This document shows, piece after piece, positions 11,739 through 23,700 of a stretch of DNA of 64,000 nucleotides (the first letter of the stretch is position 1; each line of letters starts with the position of its first letter). Under the pieces are notes generated by a model that saw only the letters and a list, made by a program, of their open reading frames with translations, made no database searches and had not been told where the DNA came from. Source of the DNA: Rhizoctonia solani (taxonomy: Eukaryota; Basidiomycota; Agaricomycetes; Cantharellales; Ceratobasidiaceae); NCBI RefSeq assembly GCF_016906535.1, contig NC_057385.1, forward strand, positions 868,001 through 932,000. Reading direction: 5' to 3'. A program made the position numbers and the translations under genes.

Positions 11739-13231
11739 TTACTCTGACTCTTCCTTTGGAACAGAAGTCCCTTGTTCAACCGGAGGTAACCCCATTGCAG
11801 AGAGAAATTCACCCAGGGTTTCATGTGTTGCACCAAGTGATTTATATGCGGCCGGCGTGAGTGTGTCTTGCAACCTCCTGACGATCGAACGCTCGTTTTC
11901 AAGTCGTGCTTTATAGGTACCTAATTCTCCTTCGACATCTCATATCTACGCCGGTCGAAGAGTACTTGCGCTCCAATGATTCTAGAGATTTTTGGGTTGA
12001 ATCTAGTTTCTCATGTGCCGAAGCGAGATCAACTTTCAGCTGGCCGATTTCTGTGTTTGCCGTTTCCAGCTGCGATTCTAGATGCGAATTTTGCAGACAG
12101 TACTTGTTGTTCAGATCCAGAGCCTCCTCCCGATCTTGCTCAAGACTTTTTATGTATCCCTCTGATCCTGCTGTAAACTCGAGTAAGCTTTAATCTTCAT
12201 CTACCTGCTTGGCAAGTCACCTGGGCTAGCTCCCTCCCTCGGTAATGTAAGCTGTCGAGATATTTTCTCGATCTCAGTCAAAAGTCGAACTTGCTCTACC
12301 TCGGCTCTGGCTTTCGCGGCTTCGGCTACGCTCTTTTGCGCCATTGCACCCCGACGTGCCTCTTGTTCTGCTTGATGAGCTATAGCGGCCACTTGCTGTT
12401 CCGATACAGCCAGATCCCGTGCTGCTCGCATGGATTCCAATTCCGACTCCAGCTGTGCAATTCGTGCGCGCATCCATTCGTTCGACTCAGGTGCGACCCT
12501 AGTAGTTGGAGAGTATCTGGGTGTAGATGTAGGAGCAGCTGAACGATTTGTGCTGGCTGGATTATTTTCTGATTGGGAGTCTTGGTCAAAAAAAAGCACT
12601 CAAAAACCTCAAATGTATCATTACCATCCACCCGGATCTCTCTATCCTCATTTCTCGACCGTTTGGTCGGCCTAGTATCTGTTACACGCAGTACAGATCC
12701 GGATGCGTACGTTTTTTCACTCGAGTATTGTCGTTTTGTTGAGCGCCTTGGTTCTCCAGAACCAGACGACTGCTCTAAAACAGGATAAGTACTATAATAT
12801 AACAGAGCAACACATAGTGAATGGACACCAGAAACATACCATCCGTTCGACCTGACCTCAAATCTTCAATCCTGGGGACTATTTCTTTGGAAAAGATCCT
12901 ATGACATGGTCCCTGGACCGGAAACGCAATCACTTCATGCGTCCTCCAAAAAGTTCCAGGGTCCTCATTCGCCGAGGCCTTGAGGAGGTTGTTTGCAATA
13001 CGCTGGTGTTCAAAGAGCACAAGAACGTTGTTCGGTTTATCATCTTGCATCCTTCCATCCCTAAAACACCACTCATAAAGAGCTGAACTGACCAATTATT
13101 CGCTCTGCGCGTGCGCCACCAAAATGATAAATACAACTCACACCGGTCCAAATGGCCTCAGATATTGCTGTAGATGTAAGCGTGACGGGAGGCAGTCGTG
13201 GATCCTCTTGGTACGAATGTGAACCGTGCAT
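11739..13231 (-). CDS. Coiled-coil protein of unknown function
   Basis: Not recognised. Starting at MHGSHSYQEDPRLPPV (13231), exon 1 joins in frame to an exon with a folded-looking domain: LYEWCFRDGRMQDDKPNN, VLVLFEHQRIANNLLKAS, HEVIAFPVQGPCHRIFS. A polar linker with basic patches follows (KRQYSSEKTYAS, RPTKRSRNEDRE). Then two coiled-coil blocks: one around 12230-12480 (MRARIAQLESELESMRAARD, then an alanine/glutamate-rich helix), and a second around 11940-12190 (YIKSLEQDREEALDLNNKY, ETANTEIGQLKVDLASAHEK). It ends ARLENERSIVRRLQDTLTP and EQGTSVPKEESE at 11739. Basic motifs suggest a nuclear protein; the N-terminal domain could be a dimerisation or chromatin-reader fold, but I cannot name one. 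Confidence 0.6.
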
Positions 13232-14390
13232 TGTTTGTAGTAATCTTCGTCCATTAGGTAGACTTATGTTGGGTATTCACAGCAAGATCGTAGTGCCAGA
13301 AATGTATTCGCCCTGCCCTCAAAATTTCCAATAGGCACGTGAGGCTACGTGAGGTTCGTTCATTTCAACCTTCAGGTCCCAGGCTTGACTCCTCAAATTG
13401 AAGTTTGGGCTTAACTTGTATTCAGAGTGTTGATTATGCTCATAGAACTTGATTGTAGCGCTAAAAGCCCCTATGTTAAATCCAGGTAACGTTAAAAATC
13501 ACCATTGGATTGGCTACAAACCATCATGAAATATGATGGAGTCTATCAATACGATAACTCAGAGGGTGCGTCTAGCCAAAAGGAAAATACTGAGGAATCC
13601 ATATGTGGACAAAGTCTAGGCCCCAGCCGCCAGGTCGCGTAGTGCGGACCTCAACGTGTGGACAGCGTGGGATGGGCACGACCTCGCATCCCCCACAATC
13701 CCCTAATGAAATCGCTGCAAGGGCTGAGGACTTGGTAGTATGAACGCAGGCGTAAAGTAACAACAACTAAGTATGATATATTAAACATCAAACCCAGATG
13801 GTTGCTTAAAGTTCAGATAGGATGGAATTGTGAGCAGTGATCTGCTGAGTGCGCGCATATAATCCGATCCAGTAATCTGGACACGCGCCGCGAGGCAAAT
13901 GCGCAACAAAGTCCGCGTGATCAAAGCGGCACAGCCGCGCCGTTGCCTCATTGCTTCTCTCTTTCCTTCAACTTCACCCCATTCGCACCTGGGTGAAAGC
14001 GGAATCCTCATAACTCGAAACCTGCTCCTTTCCAGGTTGAGAGTCTGTATTTTACTCCACCAAGCCTCTTTTCAACTTTCCTAGCACGATCGTCGTGGCC
14101 TAGTTATAAGCTCTTGAGCTCCTTGGTTCAACAAAGACCTTTGGCGCTAGCTACGGGAACGCACACTCCACTCGAGTCCTCTACATAAAGCGTCAGCGGC
14201 TTGGTCGACGTGCACCCCCTTCTCAAGAGTGCCACGATCTTTCTAAGCTATCCTACTGAACGCGCCGGCGCGAATAATCCCAAGTCGCCTTTCTACTTTA
14301 TCTTGTGCTGGTTTCCGGTCTTTGTTTCGTTTCATTTCGTTTACTTGTTTCTCATCCGCCTGGAGTTTCACGTTGCACTATATTTCTACG
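13232..14390. promoter_or_regulatory. Long divergent upstream region
   Basis: About 1.16 kb between divergent start codons. No ORF here has coding character. 14280-14390 is T/C-rich, as expected of a leader just before the ATG at 14391. Read as two promoters. Confidence 0.4.
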
Positions 14391-15761
14391 ATGTCCGCCG
14401 CTATCGCTCCTGCTATTCCCACGCTCGGACGCCGGATTCACGTCAAGAAGCTGAATGAAGATGGCGAAGAAACTGACGAGTCTTACTGGTTGTGGTTGAA
14501 GTTCCCCGAGACGATCAAGGTATATTGTTTCAGTCTGCCAAGTCACACTCATGTCTCACAAACTGTCGCTGTAGGGTCTTCGAAGTAAATGCATGGAAGC
14601 CTTTGAGCCCCCGCGGGATCATATGATCCGCTTCATCCACGATGATCAGCTGTTATGCGGCAACAGCCTCGAAACTCTCCCTAACAAATGTGAACTATGG
14701 GTTCAGTTTGTTCCTAAGGACGCTCCTCTCACACCAGTCTCTGTTCGCAAGTCTCGCAAGAGTATGTTTTGCCCCCACTCGTTATCGTGCTACGATATTG
14801 ACAATCAATCATATTAGAGCGCCCAGTACTGATGGAAGACGAGAACGTGGATCCCTGCCCGTCAGCCAATCTCGACGCCGGGTCGCCCATTCGAAAGCGC
14901 CAACGCCTTTACCCACGCGCTGATATATCCAATCTGGACCTGTCGGTATCAACGCGACCATCGCCTTGTCCCTCGAGCTGTCAAGCAGGCACGCACCGAC
15001 TCACCGGCAGTAACCGCTGTTAGCTCTCGGCCTATATCGCCATGCCATCTCCTAAAGCCGGTTACCCTCGAAGTTCCCCTGATTCGTCAACGACAGCGAT
15101 CCAACGCGAGTGCGTCGTTTGTTGACTCCAGCGGTCCTCCAACTTTAGATTGGGTCACGAGACCAGATAGCCCGATAAATTATTCAGGGGTGACCGAAGA
15201 TTCCAAAGAGGTGCCTGTAATCGCATGGGAGATGGATAACCGCGATGAAAGTTATTATGGGTACGGTATTCTTAGCTTCGGTAAGTAGTTAGATTCGCAT
15301 ATAGCCGGGACCAAATCGGTTGCTGAGTTATTTTACTTGATTCTAGACGAGCCTAGACACGAATGGGTACCCGTAGTTGCCTTTGATCTTCTGCCGCGCT
15401 ATTCTTCTAGGGTACCAGAGGAATCGACTTCAACCTACTGGTGTGTGACGTCCCGTACAATGTGACCATTGGCGAGATCCGCAGTACGCTGGCGGAGAAT
15501 TTGGCTATGGATCCTGAACGACTCCCTCAGGGAGACTTCTACCTTGTTCGCAAGGGCCAGCGACTTCAAGATTGGATGACCTGCGTACCGGCATATCTCG
15601 GAGATGGCGATGCGGTATTCATGGAATTCGGCGGCGATTCGATCGTACGAGACGATTCCGACTACGAGGATCTTTGGACTGACAAAGAACCAACCTTGAT
15701 TGGGGAAGATCTTGACGAAATTAAGGCTGTCAAACTGCCTTGCGATAGCGATGAGGATTAG
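14391..15761 (+). CDS. Unknown protein with two possible beta-grasp modules
   Basis: Not recognised. The start MSAAIAPAIPTLGRRIHVKK leads into a module (ESYWLWLKFPETIKGLRSKC, MIRFIHDDQLL, CELWVQFVPKDAP). A disordered, Arg/Pro-rich middle follows (PIRKRQRLYPRADIS, ARTDSPAVTAVSSRPISP). The C-terminal module reads GIDFNLLVCDVPYNVTIGEI, RSTLAENLAMDPERLPQG, DFYLVRKGQRLQDW and YLGDGDAVFMEFGG, then an acidic tail to TAG 15761. The alternation of short strands, a single helix and a VP-x-NVTIGEIR turn resembles ubiquitin-like beta-grasp folds; that is inference. Clean splicing needs a 20-nt internal exon at 15347-15366, followed by a 44-nt intron. Confidence 0.65.
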
Positions 15762-16088
15762 CCCTTTACGAACGTTCCGTCTCTGGTCACTACATCTGTA
15801 CTTTCATCTAGTGTTTTGGACATTGCTTAATTTTTCTTTCTCGGACATAGGATCGTTCTGGGTAACAGTATACTTACTATTGGTCTGCTCACAATTGTAT
15901 TTTCCAAGCTTTCACTGTCACTACATTATTCCTTTTTGATTCACTTTCAACTTATATTCTTCTTCAGCCTCCCCTTCCCACGCCCACCTCATATATACAG
16001 TGCTTGCATAATTCGTGTTTATACCAGATCGTGATACCGTAGTTCGGGAGAATGGATCGGCACCTGCCAACTTTGCATTCTTTTTCCT
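15762..16088. other. Convergent 3' region
   Basis: 327 T-rich bases between convergent stops. Consistent with two 3' UTRs; nothing else seen. Confidence 0.35.
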
Positions 16089-16756
16089 TCACTTCTTGCC
16101 AAAAATCGTGGCAAACGTCGTTCCCTCATGTCTAATCAATACGACATCAATCGGATATTAATCACCGTGTGCTCCTAGGCGTTCACTTGGCACTCACCCG
16201 AGGTATGCATTCCCTGGATCGTAAAAGGTGCTGTGTGAACGAGGCAAGCATTTAGCCACCTTGATAACCATCGAAGCAGGGTACATACATATAGCCGCGA
16301 TCGCCAGGGATATTCAATTTCTCTTTGAAATGCTCGAAAAAGGCTTTACTATAAACTTCATTGACTTCCGGATTAATGTTACCGAGTGAAGTCTACAGAC
16401 CGATACAAAGGTATTAATGACCGGGTCTGTGCGTTGAAAGGGTTGGAGTTACGATATGCAGCAAAAAGGCCGGGTCAAAGGTGCCGTGGAAGCTCAAGGT
16501 GCCGACATAGTTGAAAGCTACAGAGATGTACTTTTCAGGCTTGCCAAGAGTCTGTGCCGAAAACTGTGACAAAAAAGTGCGTCAATGCGGTGAGTACACC
16601 GTCTGCGGATTTGAAATGCGTGCCTTGGATAGGTCTAACACCAGTTCCTTCTCATGAGCCTCATCTCTGGGCTATACAGCATTAGGGACATGATGTCACT
16701 CACCAAAAGTGGGTTGGACATACCTTGACGTTGGTGGTGAGCACGACTGCCGGCAT
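16089..16756 (-). CDS. MIF-like tautomerase superfamily protein
   Basis: Homologue of macrophage migration inhibitory factor / D-dopachrome tautomerase, a small beta-alpha-beta trimer. The start MPAVVLTTNVK at 16756 places proline directly after the initiator Met, the catalytic base of the family. Further exons read DEAHEKELVLDLSKF, GKPEKYISVAFNY and HGTFDPAFLLHI, then TSLGNINPEVNEVYSKAFFE, HFKEKLNIPGDRGYI, TFYDPGNAYLG and GHEGTTFATIFGKK, ending at TGA 16089. The DRGYI-x-FxDP segment and the GxTFA end fit MIF well. Introns are short and all joins keep frame. What it does in fungi is not established. It is convergent with the beta-grasp-like gene. Confidence 0.9.
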
Positions 16757-19639
16757 TATGGTTGTCAAGTCTCGATATCATTGTCCATCATCACGCAACT
16801 CGAGCGCCTGGCAATATCAAATTGATCGACGCAGGCAACTTAACTGATGGAGCATAAAGTCACGTGAGACATAGTTTCCCCTATCTGCTGCTAAACTTAG
16901 CGACGACACACACATTATCTCATTGTTACGTTCTTCGCATCCACCTGAAAATATCTCTATACCACTTCTATGTTCTGCCACACTTCTAGGCTATGGAACA
17001 TTGTATTACCCCATACCACGCGACACACATCATCTACTCCGACCAACTGAGCAGAGCTGCCGGCGGTTTATGGAGTGCTTTTTTCGTCACGATGATACGA
17101 TACTATGATTGCTATCCCCCCTACTGCGTTACAACAAACACTGCGGTCATACCTCTGTACATTTAATTAGCTACATGACGTTTTTGCAACGCTACCTCAG
17201 ATAACTCGTCCGACGAAACGCGGCTCCATGCACCCCGACTGGATCAACGTTTCCAACGGATCTACGACGCTCGAAAACTTGCATCATCGAATTAGACCGA
17301 CTGAATTGCGTCGACTATCAAAAGGTCTGGAGCGGGAATGAAAAAGAGTCCAGACTACATGCAGGTTCCGCACGGGGATTGAGGTATGTCCTGCAATTGG
17401 CCCAGCCGGCGGCTACCCTTTTTCGATTTAAATCACTGCGCATGATGTTATGATATTACTCTGAATGGAATGTCCGCCCCGACGAGGTTGCAGGATATCG
17501 CGACGCAAGCGCAATTCCACTTGCGGATCACTCCCTTGCCGACGAGTAGGGGGAGACGCAGCGCGGTCTTGTGATTATGCTTTTATGTGGAATCACTACA
17601 TTGTCGAATCATCCTCCCGCCTGATGGCTTGGCGTCGCTCGATATGCGTTGGTTAGAGGTGTCCGAGGGACAGTTTTCTTCTTCACGGCATGGACGTTAT
17701 GGCCGCAACAAACCTAGCTGTGACACCTCTACGGAGGACAAGTTTTTTGGTCTAGTCATCAAAATTCACTAAATGTTCCCCGTCTTTTTTCTTTGAATTT
17801 AATTTTAACTGTATAGCGCCTTTTTTCGCTCCACCCCAAATATTGAACCCGCTCCCGGTTTAGACGTCATGGACAAAGCTAAAATAGGTGGCACATATAG
17901 ATCGCGTTCAGGATCTCGATTATGTATGGATTCGTCACAAGCGAGGTAGACCCGTACGCATTTTGGAATAGAGCTTTGTCACGCATAGCCGATCCAAACG
18001 TATCGCCCACCCCGGCTCTTGATTCGAGACCGGCTCTTGATGTTCAATCATACAAAGAACAGGGCTTTAAAGAGAGGGTCAGGACAGGGGGTGATATCAA
18101 AGGGGGCACGGGGATTGGTGATTCCATTAACTAATCATAGGGCTTGGAAGGTACGGGGGTTAGGGATGGTAGCACCAACATGAGGCCAGACGTACTTGGC
18201 ATTGATCGTCTACGTATACAGCGTCCGTCGTTTTCTCGAAACCAGGCCGCCAATCGCCGAATTGTCTACAGTTATCACGATTCTACGAAATGGTGTTTGG
18301 TGACCGCTTTAGGACGGAGGACCTCGGAGACCGGTGTAGTAACGGTGACGGCAATGAAATGATCAGATCCCGTAAAGGGATGTGGGTTACGCTCCTTGCT
18401 TGACCCAACGGCGGGAATTGTGCGAATGGTAATAAGCTAAATGCGCGCGGCGGAGCTTGCTTTGTCACGCGGGCGACAACCAAAGGGTGTGGAAAGTAGA
18501 ATAGGGGCGCCGGTAAAGGGAGAGATGTGCAGAGACACGCGTAGCTCAAGATTGTCGAGATTACAACGCAACGAATGTCAACGTGTTGGCATTGATTTGG
18601 TACTTGTTATTCGACGATCCATCGTTGGGTACCGGCCTTCTCGAAGGTTCCTGTAACTGTACGCTATTTGCGGTCATCGAGTAGTAACAGGCCGGTCGGT
18701 CTTTTGAAGGGCGGCCGAGTGGACCCGGGGCGGTGAAATGCCAAGAAATGATGATTGTTCAGCGAGTGGTCATCGTCAGCGCGCTTGGAGGCCGTGACGG
18801 CGGCTAGAGCTTGCGCGGAATAGGAGGTGGTGCCGATGGACGTACGTGGATAGAGCGGTGCAGTGGAGGCAAAGAAGTTGTGTCTCAATTAGTGACTAAT
18901 CGAACTCACTGCGGATCAGCAATTCAAGACTTCAAGCTGTGTTATTCTGTTGTTGTTTTTTATGTTCAGCCCCGAAGGGCCGAATTGGAAGCAGTTGTTG
19001 GGGGCGCATTGAGAATTTGAATGTATCTCTGGCGGAGGTTGTCGGGTCGCGCGACCGTCGGCGGCTACGTGGATGGATGGTGAAACTGGAGCCTTGTTGG
19101 GTCCGGGGATAGACCAGGGACAGTTGCGATTGGCAAAATTAGGTGTTTTGGATTGAATTGGGTGCCCGAGCGTGGGTGGTGAGCATATACCCACCGAGCA
19201 GCTCGAGAGCGCTTGGGACTGACAACCGGTGTGAGCGAACAGGAGAACAGCGAGACAATCGTGTGTGTCTAATAAAAGCCTCTTGGAATCGCTTGGTGCG
19301 GAGGCAAAGGTTCGTGACAGGTCGTGACGGCATGGAGAGAGTCAGAGTTGATTTTTAAATTCAGGGAGTGAGCCAATTTGACGGAAGAGGACCCCGAAGG
19401 GATTGACGGATAGAGAACTTATAGACCACCGCTGTTGCCCACCCAGCTCAAGCAAGCCCCGCACAACAATCCGCCTTGGTGTAGTTTACTTGCATATAAC
19501 TATTCGTGCACCGAACTCTCTCCACAGTCCCCATAAGGAATCTACTGGAGCGAACGTCATCGACTGATCCGCTTGTATATTTCTTACCGACTCGTTGACC
19601 CCTTGGATCCGCCTCCGCCTCCACCTCCACTCTGCTACG
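16757..19639. other. 2.9 kb gap without a confident gene
   Basis: Between the divergently transcribed MIF-like gene and the gene at 19640. Several short stretches are open, notably MSAPTRLQDIATQAQFHLR from about 17469, and a 70-codon frame at 17922-18134 with a repeated PALD (PALDSRPALD). None has an obvious start, splice chain or relative. An 11-base string TTGGCATTGAT occurs at about 18195 and 18590 within loosely similar contexts. Most likely two promoters, long leaders, or eroded sequence. Confidence 0.35.
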
Positions 19640-21316
19640 ATGGCCACCGAGGCACCTCTTACCATGGTTATGCCGCAGCTTCACCAGCCGCGCAGTCGAC
19701 CCAACTCGTTACTTCTTGTCCCCAACCAATCCTATGCCCCAGCCTCGCCCCGCGGAGGTATTCTCCTCAACGCAAGGCCCATGAGCGCAAGCTTCCTGTC
19801 GCCCAGCTCTGCTCCGTACTCTGGCGCCAACACACCACGCTCTCCCTCGCCCAGTCCAGCCGCAGCCGACTCTGGCATGGACCGCAGCACAAGTGTATAT
19901 TCATCCCTCGGGTCCCGCAAGATTCGATTTGCGCCGCTTCCGGAACCCCGCAGAGAAGTCACTGTTGACCAAGACGGCACCGAAGTTCCGTGTGCATCGA
20001 CCTATGCCCCCGATGCAGCTGCCTATCCTGTCCAGTCACCTGGTGCTGGTCCTTCAGTTGTCCTCGATCGAACCGACTCGCTTGTTACCGATTCGGGAGC
20101 GTCGACAAACAGCACCGAGCCCGAGACACAGAGCCAAAAGTCGGCCAAACGATCCAAGCGTAACTCGCTCCTACGCCTCGTTGGGCTCGGGTCCAGTTCT
20201 TCCACCCTCACCAAGCGTGCATCTACCGTTTCACTCCCTGGTTCAGCCTCGATCGTTGGCAGCATGTTCCGCACCACGTCTCGCGAATCCTGGAGTGGCG
20301 AACCCTCAGGCTACTCTTCTGACAATTCAGTCGCCCGTCGCATGTCCTCGCCCCTTCGTCCCACATCCAGCCGCCCATCTTCCGGATACAACTCCTTTGG
20401 TGCTCCACTTATGCATTCCACTTCGGACGGAACGGGCGCTCGCCCAACCCGTATGCTCAATGGTCGAGTCTATGGCGCCCGTCGTGCTCGTGAAAGGCTC
20501 CAGCCTCAGCCCTCGATGGAGCCAGAGTTCTCCGAGTGGGGATATGGCGGCATGGGCAGCGTTAGCAATGCTGGTCAGTACAGCAAACTCCAGTCGAATA
20601 CGTCCTCCCTTGGCGGTCGTGCAGCCGATGACGACGAGGATGACGGCAGCGGTATGGGCTGGGTCCGAAAGCGCAAGGAAAAGAAAGAACGCGAGGAGCG
20701 GGAGAAGAAAGAAGCAGAGGAAGCTGCCGCCAAAGCTGCTCAAGCCCAGGCAGAGGAAGCATCCAATCCCCCGCGCACATCTACTGAAACCGCCGGATCA
20801 TCCACAACCGTCCATCCCGACCGGTCTGAAACGCCTACTGCCCCCCAGACCCCTACTGGGACTGCTCCTCCCACTCGTGCCAATTCTACAGTCTCTCCTC
20901 GTCCTCGCACCGTCTCGTCACCTCCGTCTCGTCAAAACTCGATAACTACCGTGACCTCTGATCGCCACCATCCTACCGTTGTTTCCGTCCCCGTGCATCG
21001 TGGCCGACAGGAATCCGCTCTCAGCAGCAGTGTCGTCACCAGTCCCGAGACCAGCCCCGAACGCAGCAGTGGCTCTTCTCGCAGCTCGAGCTCTAGCGAT
21101 GATGAGGACGAGTCCAGCAATACCGGCCGCGAAGACGATGATGAGGAAGAAGAAGAGGTGAGCGCCCGTTTTAATTATCACTCCCCTGTCTTTTTACGTC
21201 TTCACCATATCTGAGTTTACATCGGCCGAGCGGTTCGCTGACTTTATGCTTTGCAGAACCAAAAGCGCAAGACTGCCTTGTCCGCGGGTGTCGAGAAAAT
21301 CAGCCGACACCATTAA
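19640..21316 (+). CDS. Low-complexity Ser/Pro-rich protein with acidic tail
   Basis: Conserved-looking but unassigned. The ATG at 19640 has a good context (ACGATGGCC); one long exon runs to about 21156, and a second short exon ends KTALSAGVEKISRHH at 21316. The protein is largely disordered: Ser/Pro-rich with many possible phosphosites. Three blocks look conserved: SRKIRFAPLPEPRREVTVDQ, a basic Ser-rich segment (KRSKRNSLLRLVGLG), and a charged helix after GSGMGWVRKRKEKKEREERE. The tail is Ser- and Asp/Glu-rich (SSSSSDDEDESS, then a poly-E run). I recall similar fungal hypothetical proteins combining a KIRFAPLP motif with a GWVxxRxE helix. A regulatory or scaffold role is only a guess. Confidence 0.75.
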
Positions 21317-22377
21317 ATATGCGCAACTCGCTCACTATCGTCATTGTTCGGGCATCGACTATTTTCTTCGTCATCAGCTGTCAAACGGCGGCGGAACATT
21401 ACTTATATATTTTGCATTGAATGATGAATGTCTCGAATACCCCTCTTACAATATCAGTTCATAGTCTGCGTCCACTCTCCACTGGGTTTGCGGTTCTGTG
21501 TCTTTGTTTGCCGTGTCATGTGTATGAACTATTCGCGCTGTTCGTTTTCTTTTCCCCCCTCACTCGCATCTACTTTTATTTTCTCTCGAAGGATTTTTGT
21601 CGGGTGTGCGGCTCGTCTGCCAGGGCGCGCTGTGTATCGTTTATCTCTTATCAAAGTGTATTGCTCAATCATGTCTGACTTCATTCGTGTACATGTTCTC
21701 TGCGTTTAGGTGAATTCATGTCATGTCATATGCCACTTGATCACGGCCATTATGTTCCGTAACAAAATAAGAAAGGACTTTGTTATCTTGTGAATTTGGG
21801 GTGGAGCAATCTTGGTCAATTGCGTTAATTGTGCCAGACTATAGTCTTGGCGGGATCGTTTGGGGTCCTAGCTGTCACATTCCTCCAGTCACGCTTTGGA
21901 GCCTCGACAACATTTTTTTTTACGATGGTGGCACACTTCTAGTGGTGATTGTATGCATACCCCCACACTCATGGAGGTTTGAACGCTCTTGTTTCAGTAC
22001 GCATATGTGAGATAGGAGGTGCCAATCTTAATGTGGTTGGGGGAGAATTTTTGGATCATTTCATTGATATAGCCAATCGTCCATGACGTATGGAATTTTA
22101 TTTATATTTTGCCAAAGTGGAAACTCGAGCCCAAGCACAGAGGACGAGCGCTTGGACGCTCTGGGTGGGTTCTCGTAATTATTTGTCATGACAAATCACG
22201 TGGCTCATAGCCCCTTTATTCGACGAGCCGATTCGCCCCTTTTTTGAATTTGTATGCATCTCTAGGCTGTGTTACGATTGCTGCGCAGGACGCCCAAGAT
22301 ATCATAACACTGCTCGGGACAGCTCACATAAAAGCGTTGAATTCCGATTTGTGTGTGTCTGTGTCTGTACGACCACA
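21317..22377. other. 3' UTR and promoter region
   Basis: About 1.06 kb between tandem plus-strand genes. T-rich at 21480-21700, which suits a long 3' UTR. A GT-rich run (GTGTGTGTCTGTGTCTGTAC, 22351-22370) lies just before the next start codon. No gene seen. Confidence 0.35.
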
Positions 22378-23700
22378 ATGCCTATCCTCGACTCTAGTGC
22401 GCTCGCCGAACGGTTCCATGAAGAAGCAACTCGGGCGCTCGTCCGGCGTGTAGATGTCAAGACCTCGCTCACACCCAACGATACCCAGAGAACGACCCTA
22501 ATTATCGCAGGCGTATACGTTATTGCTATTGGCCTACTCTGGTGCGTTCAAATTCATTTGCATGCTGCGCTATGGAGGGAGTTGACCTTGCTGTCGTGCA
22601 CACCTTCCGTTCTCCAGGCACATTCCATTCTTGAGCTGGATAAGTGAGTTGAGGTTATGGGTGTTTCTAAAGTTGGACTAATTGGTCTGAATGGTTCCTC
22701 TCCCTAGTTTACCCATTCAAGTAGGTGGTGCTGTGGATACTGGATAGGGGGTTGTGCTGATTGGGCTCTGTGGAAGATTGCTAACGGTCGGGTTCCATGA
22801 GATGAGCCATGCGTTTGCGGGCGTGCTCACTTGCGCCAAGATACATTCCATCGAACTGGATCGTGAGTCTATCAGTATATACAGCTTCCTCATCTTTTTC
22901 ACGGCCTGATCCGGTTTTGTGCAGCGGACGAAGGAGGGGCCACGCGCATGAGCGGTGGTATATCGATGATCACTTTGCCGGCTGGGTACATTGGCTCATG
23001 CTTTATCGGCGCCTGTTTGATCGCGTGCGGGTTTGATACGAATGCGTCCAAGGTTGCGTGTATTGTCCTGTGAGTTTAATTCGCTGCGTGAGTTTGAGGG
23101 TGCCGCGAGCCTGAGCTGATTTGATTGGCGCAGGGCCGTGTTTTTCTTGGTTACGCTTTGGTGGGCGAGGAAGAACTGGTTGACTTGGGCTTTGATCGCG
23201 GGTATGACTGGGTTGATTGTGTTGTTTTGGTTTGTGGCTGGGGGAGTTGCGTTGCGGTATTTTGTGAGTCGCTTTTTTTTTGTTGATCTCGTTTGGTCCA
23301 AATTAACAGGGTGGGTTAAAGGTGCTTTTTATGGGCGTGATGAACTGCATGTATGCTCTCTGGGACATTATTGACGATACGATCTCGCGCAAGTGAATAC
23401 CAGCGACGCGGCGGTATTCGCCAAACAGTTTGGATGCTGTCCTGCCCAAGGTAATCAGAATTACCCTTGATTTTAATCTGACACGACTCGATTCTGATGC
23501 TGGTGTCGTCTAGTTTGGGGTGTGATTTGGCTCTTGATAGCGTTTGTGTTTTTTGCGTTGGGCGTGTTGGTTGGGATTGCGGCGTTCAAGGTGTGTTGAT
23601 CTGACTGTTCGACTTTAGCGTAAATCTGACCGTGTGGTAGGATACTGCCGCCGAACAAGCGGCTGCGAGTAAAACGTTTTTGCCTGTCCCAACGATTTAA
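22378..23700 (+). CDS. Peptidase M50B-like zinc-metallopeptidase, membrane protein
   Basis: Fungal M50B-like integral membrane protein. It starts MPILDSSALAERFHEEATRA. The first transmembrane segment is TLIIAGVYVIAIGLLW. After two introns comes LLTVGFHEMSHAFAGVLTCA, whose HEMSH is the HExxH zinc site set in the membrane as in site-2 proteases. Then SIELDPDEGGATRMSGG, a GY-type helix (MITLPAGYIGSCFIGACLI), VLAVFFLVTLWWARKNW, a further helix, and VLFMGVMNCMYALWDIIDD. The last exons give VWGVIWLLIAFVFFALGVLV and KTFLPVPTI. At 23393 one G appears lost: ISRK should continue VNTSDAAVFAKQFGCC, but as written a stop (TGA) follows. Substrate unknown; the location is probably an internal membrane. Confidence 0.85.

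Noticed and set aside
13232..13334. Start at MDEDYYKQCTVHIRTKR (13254) for the coiled-coil gene
   Set aside because: That frame does not join the next exon; the frame from 13231 does.
19595..19639. Earlier ATG at 19595 for the Ser/Pro-rich protein
   Set aside because: It would add a short, atypical stretch (MTPWIRLRLHLHS); the ATG at 19640 has better context and a typical start. Not excluded.
20023..20743. Minus-strand ORFs opposite the Ser/Pro-rich gene
   Set aside because: Long open frames arise because the plus-strand gene is rich in Ser, Pro and Arg codons; no start context, introns or family motif on the minus strand.
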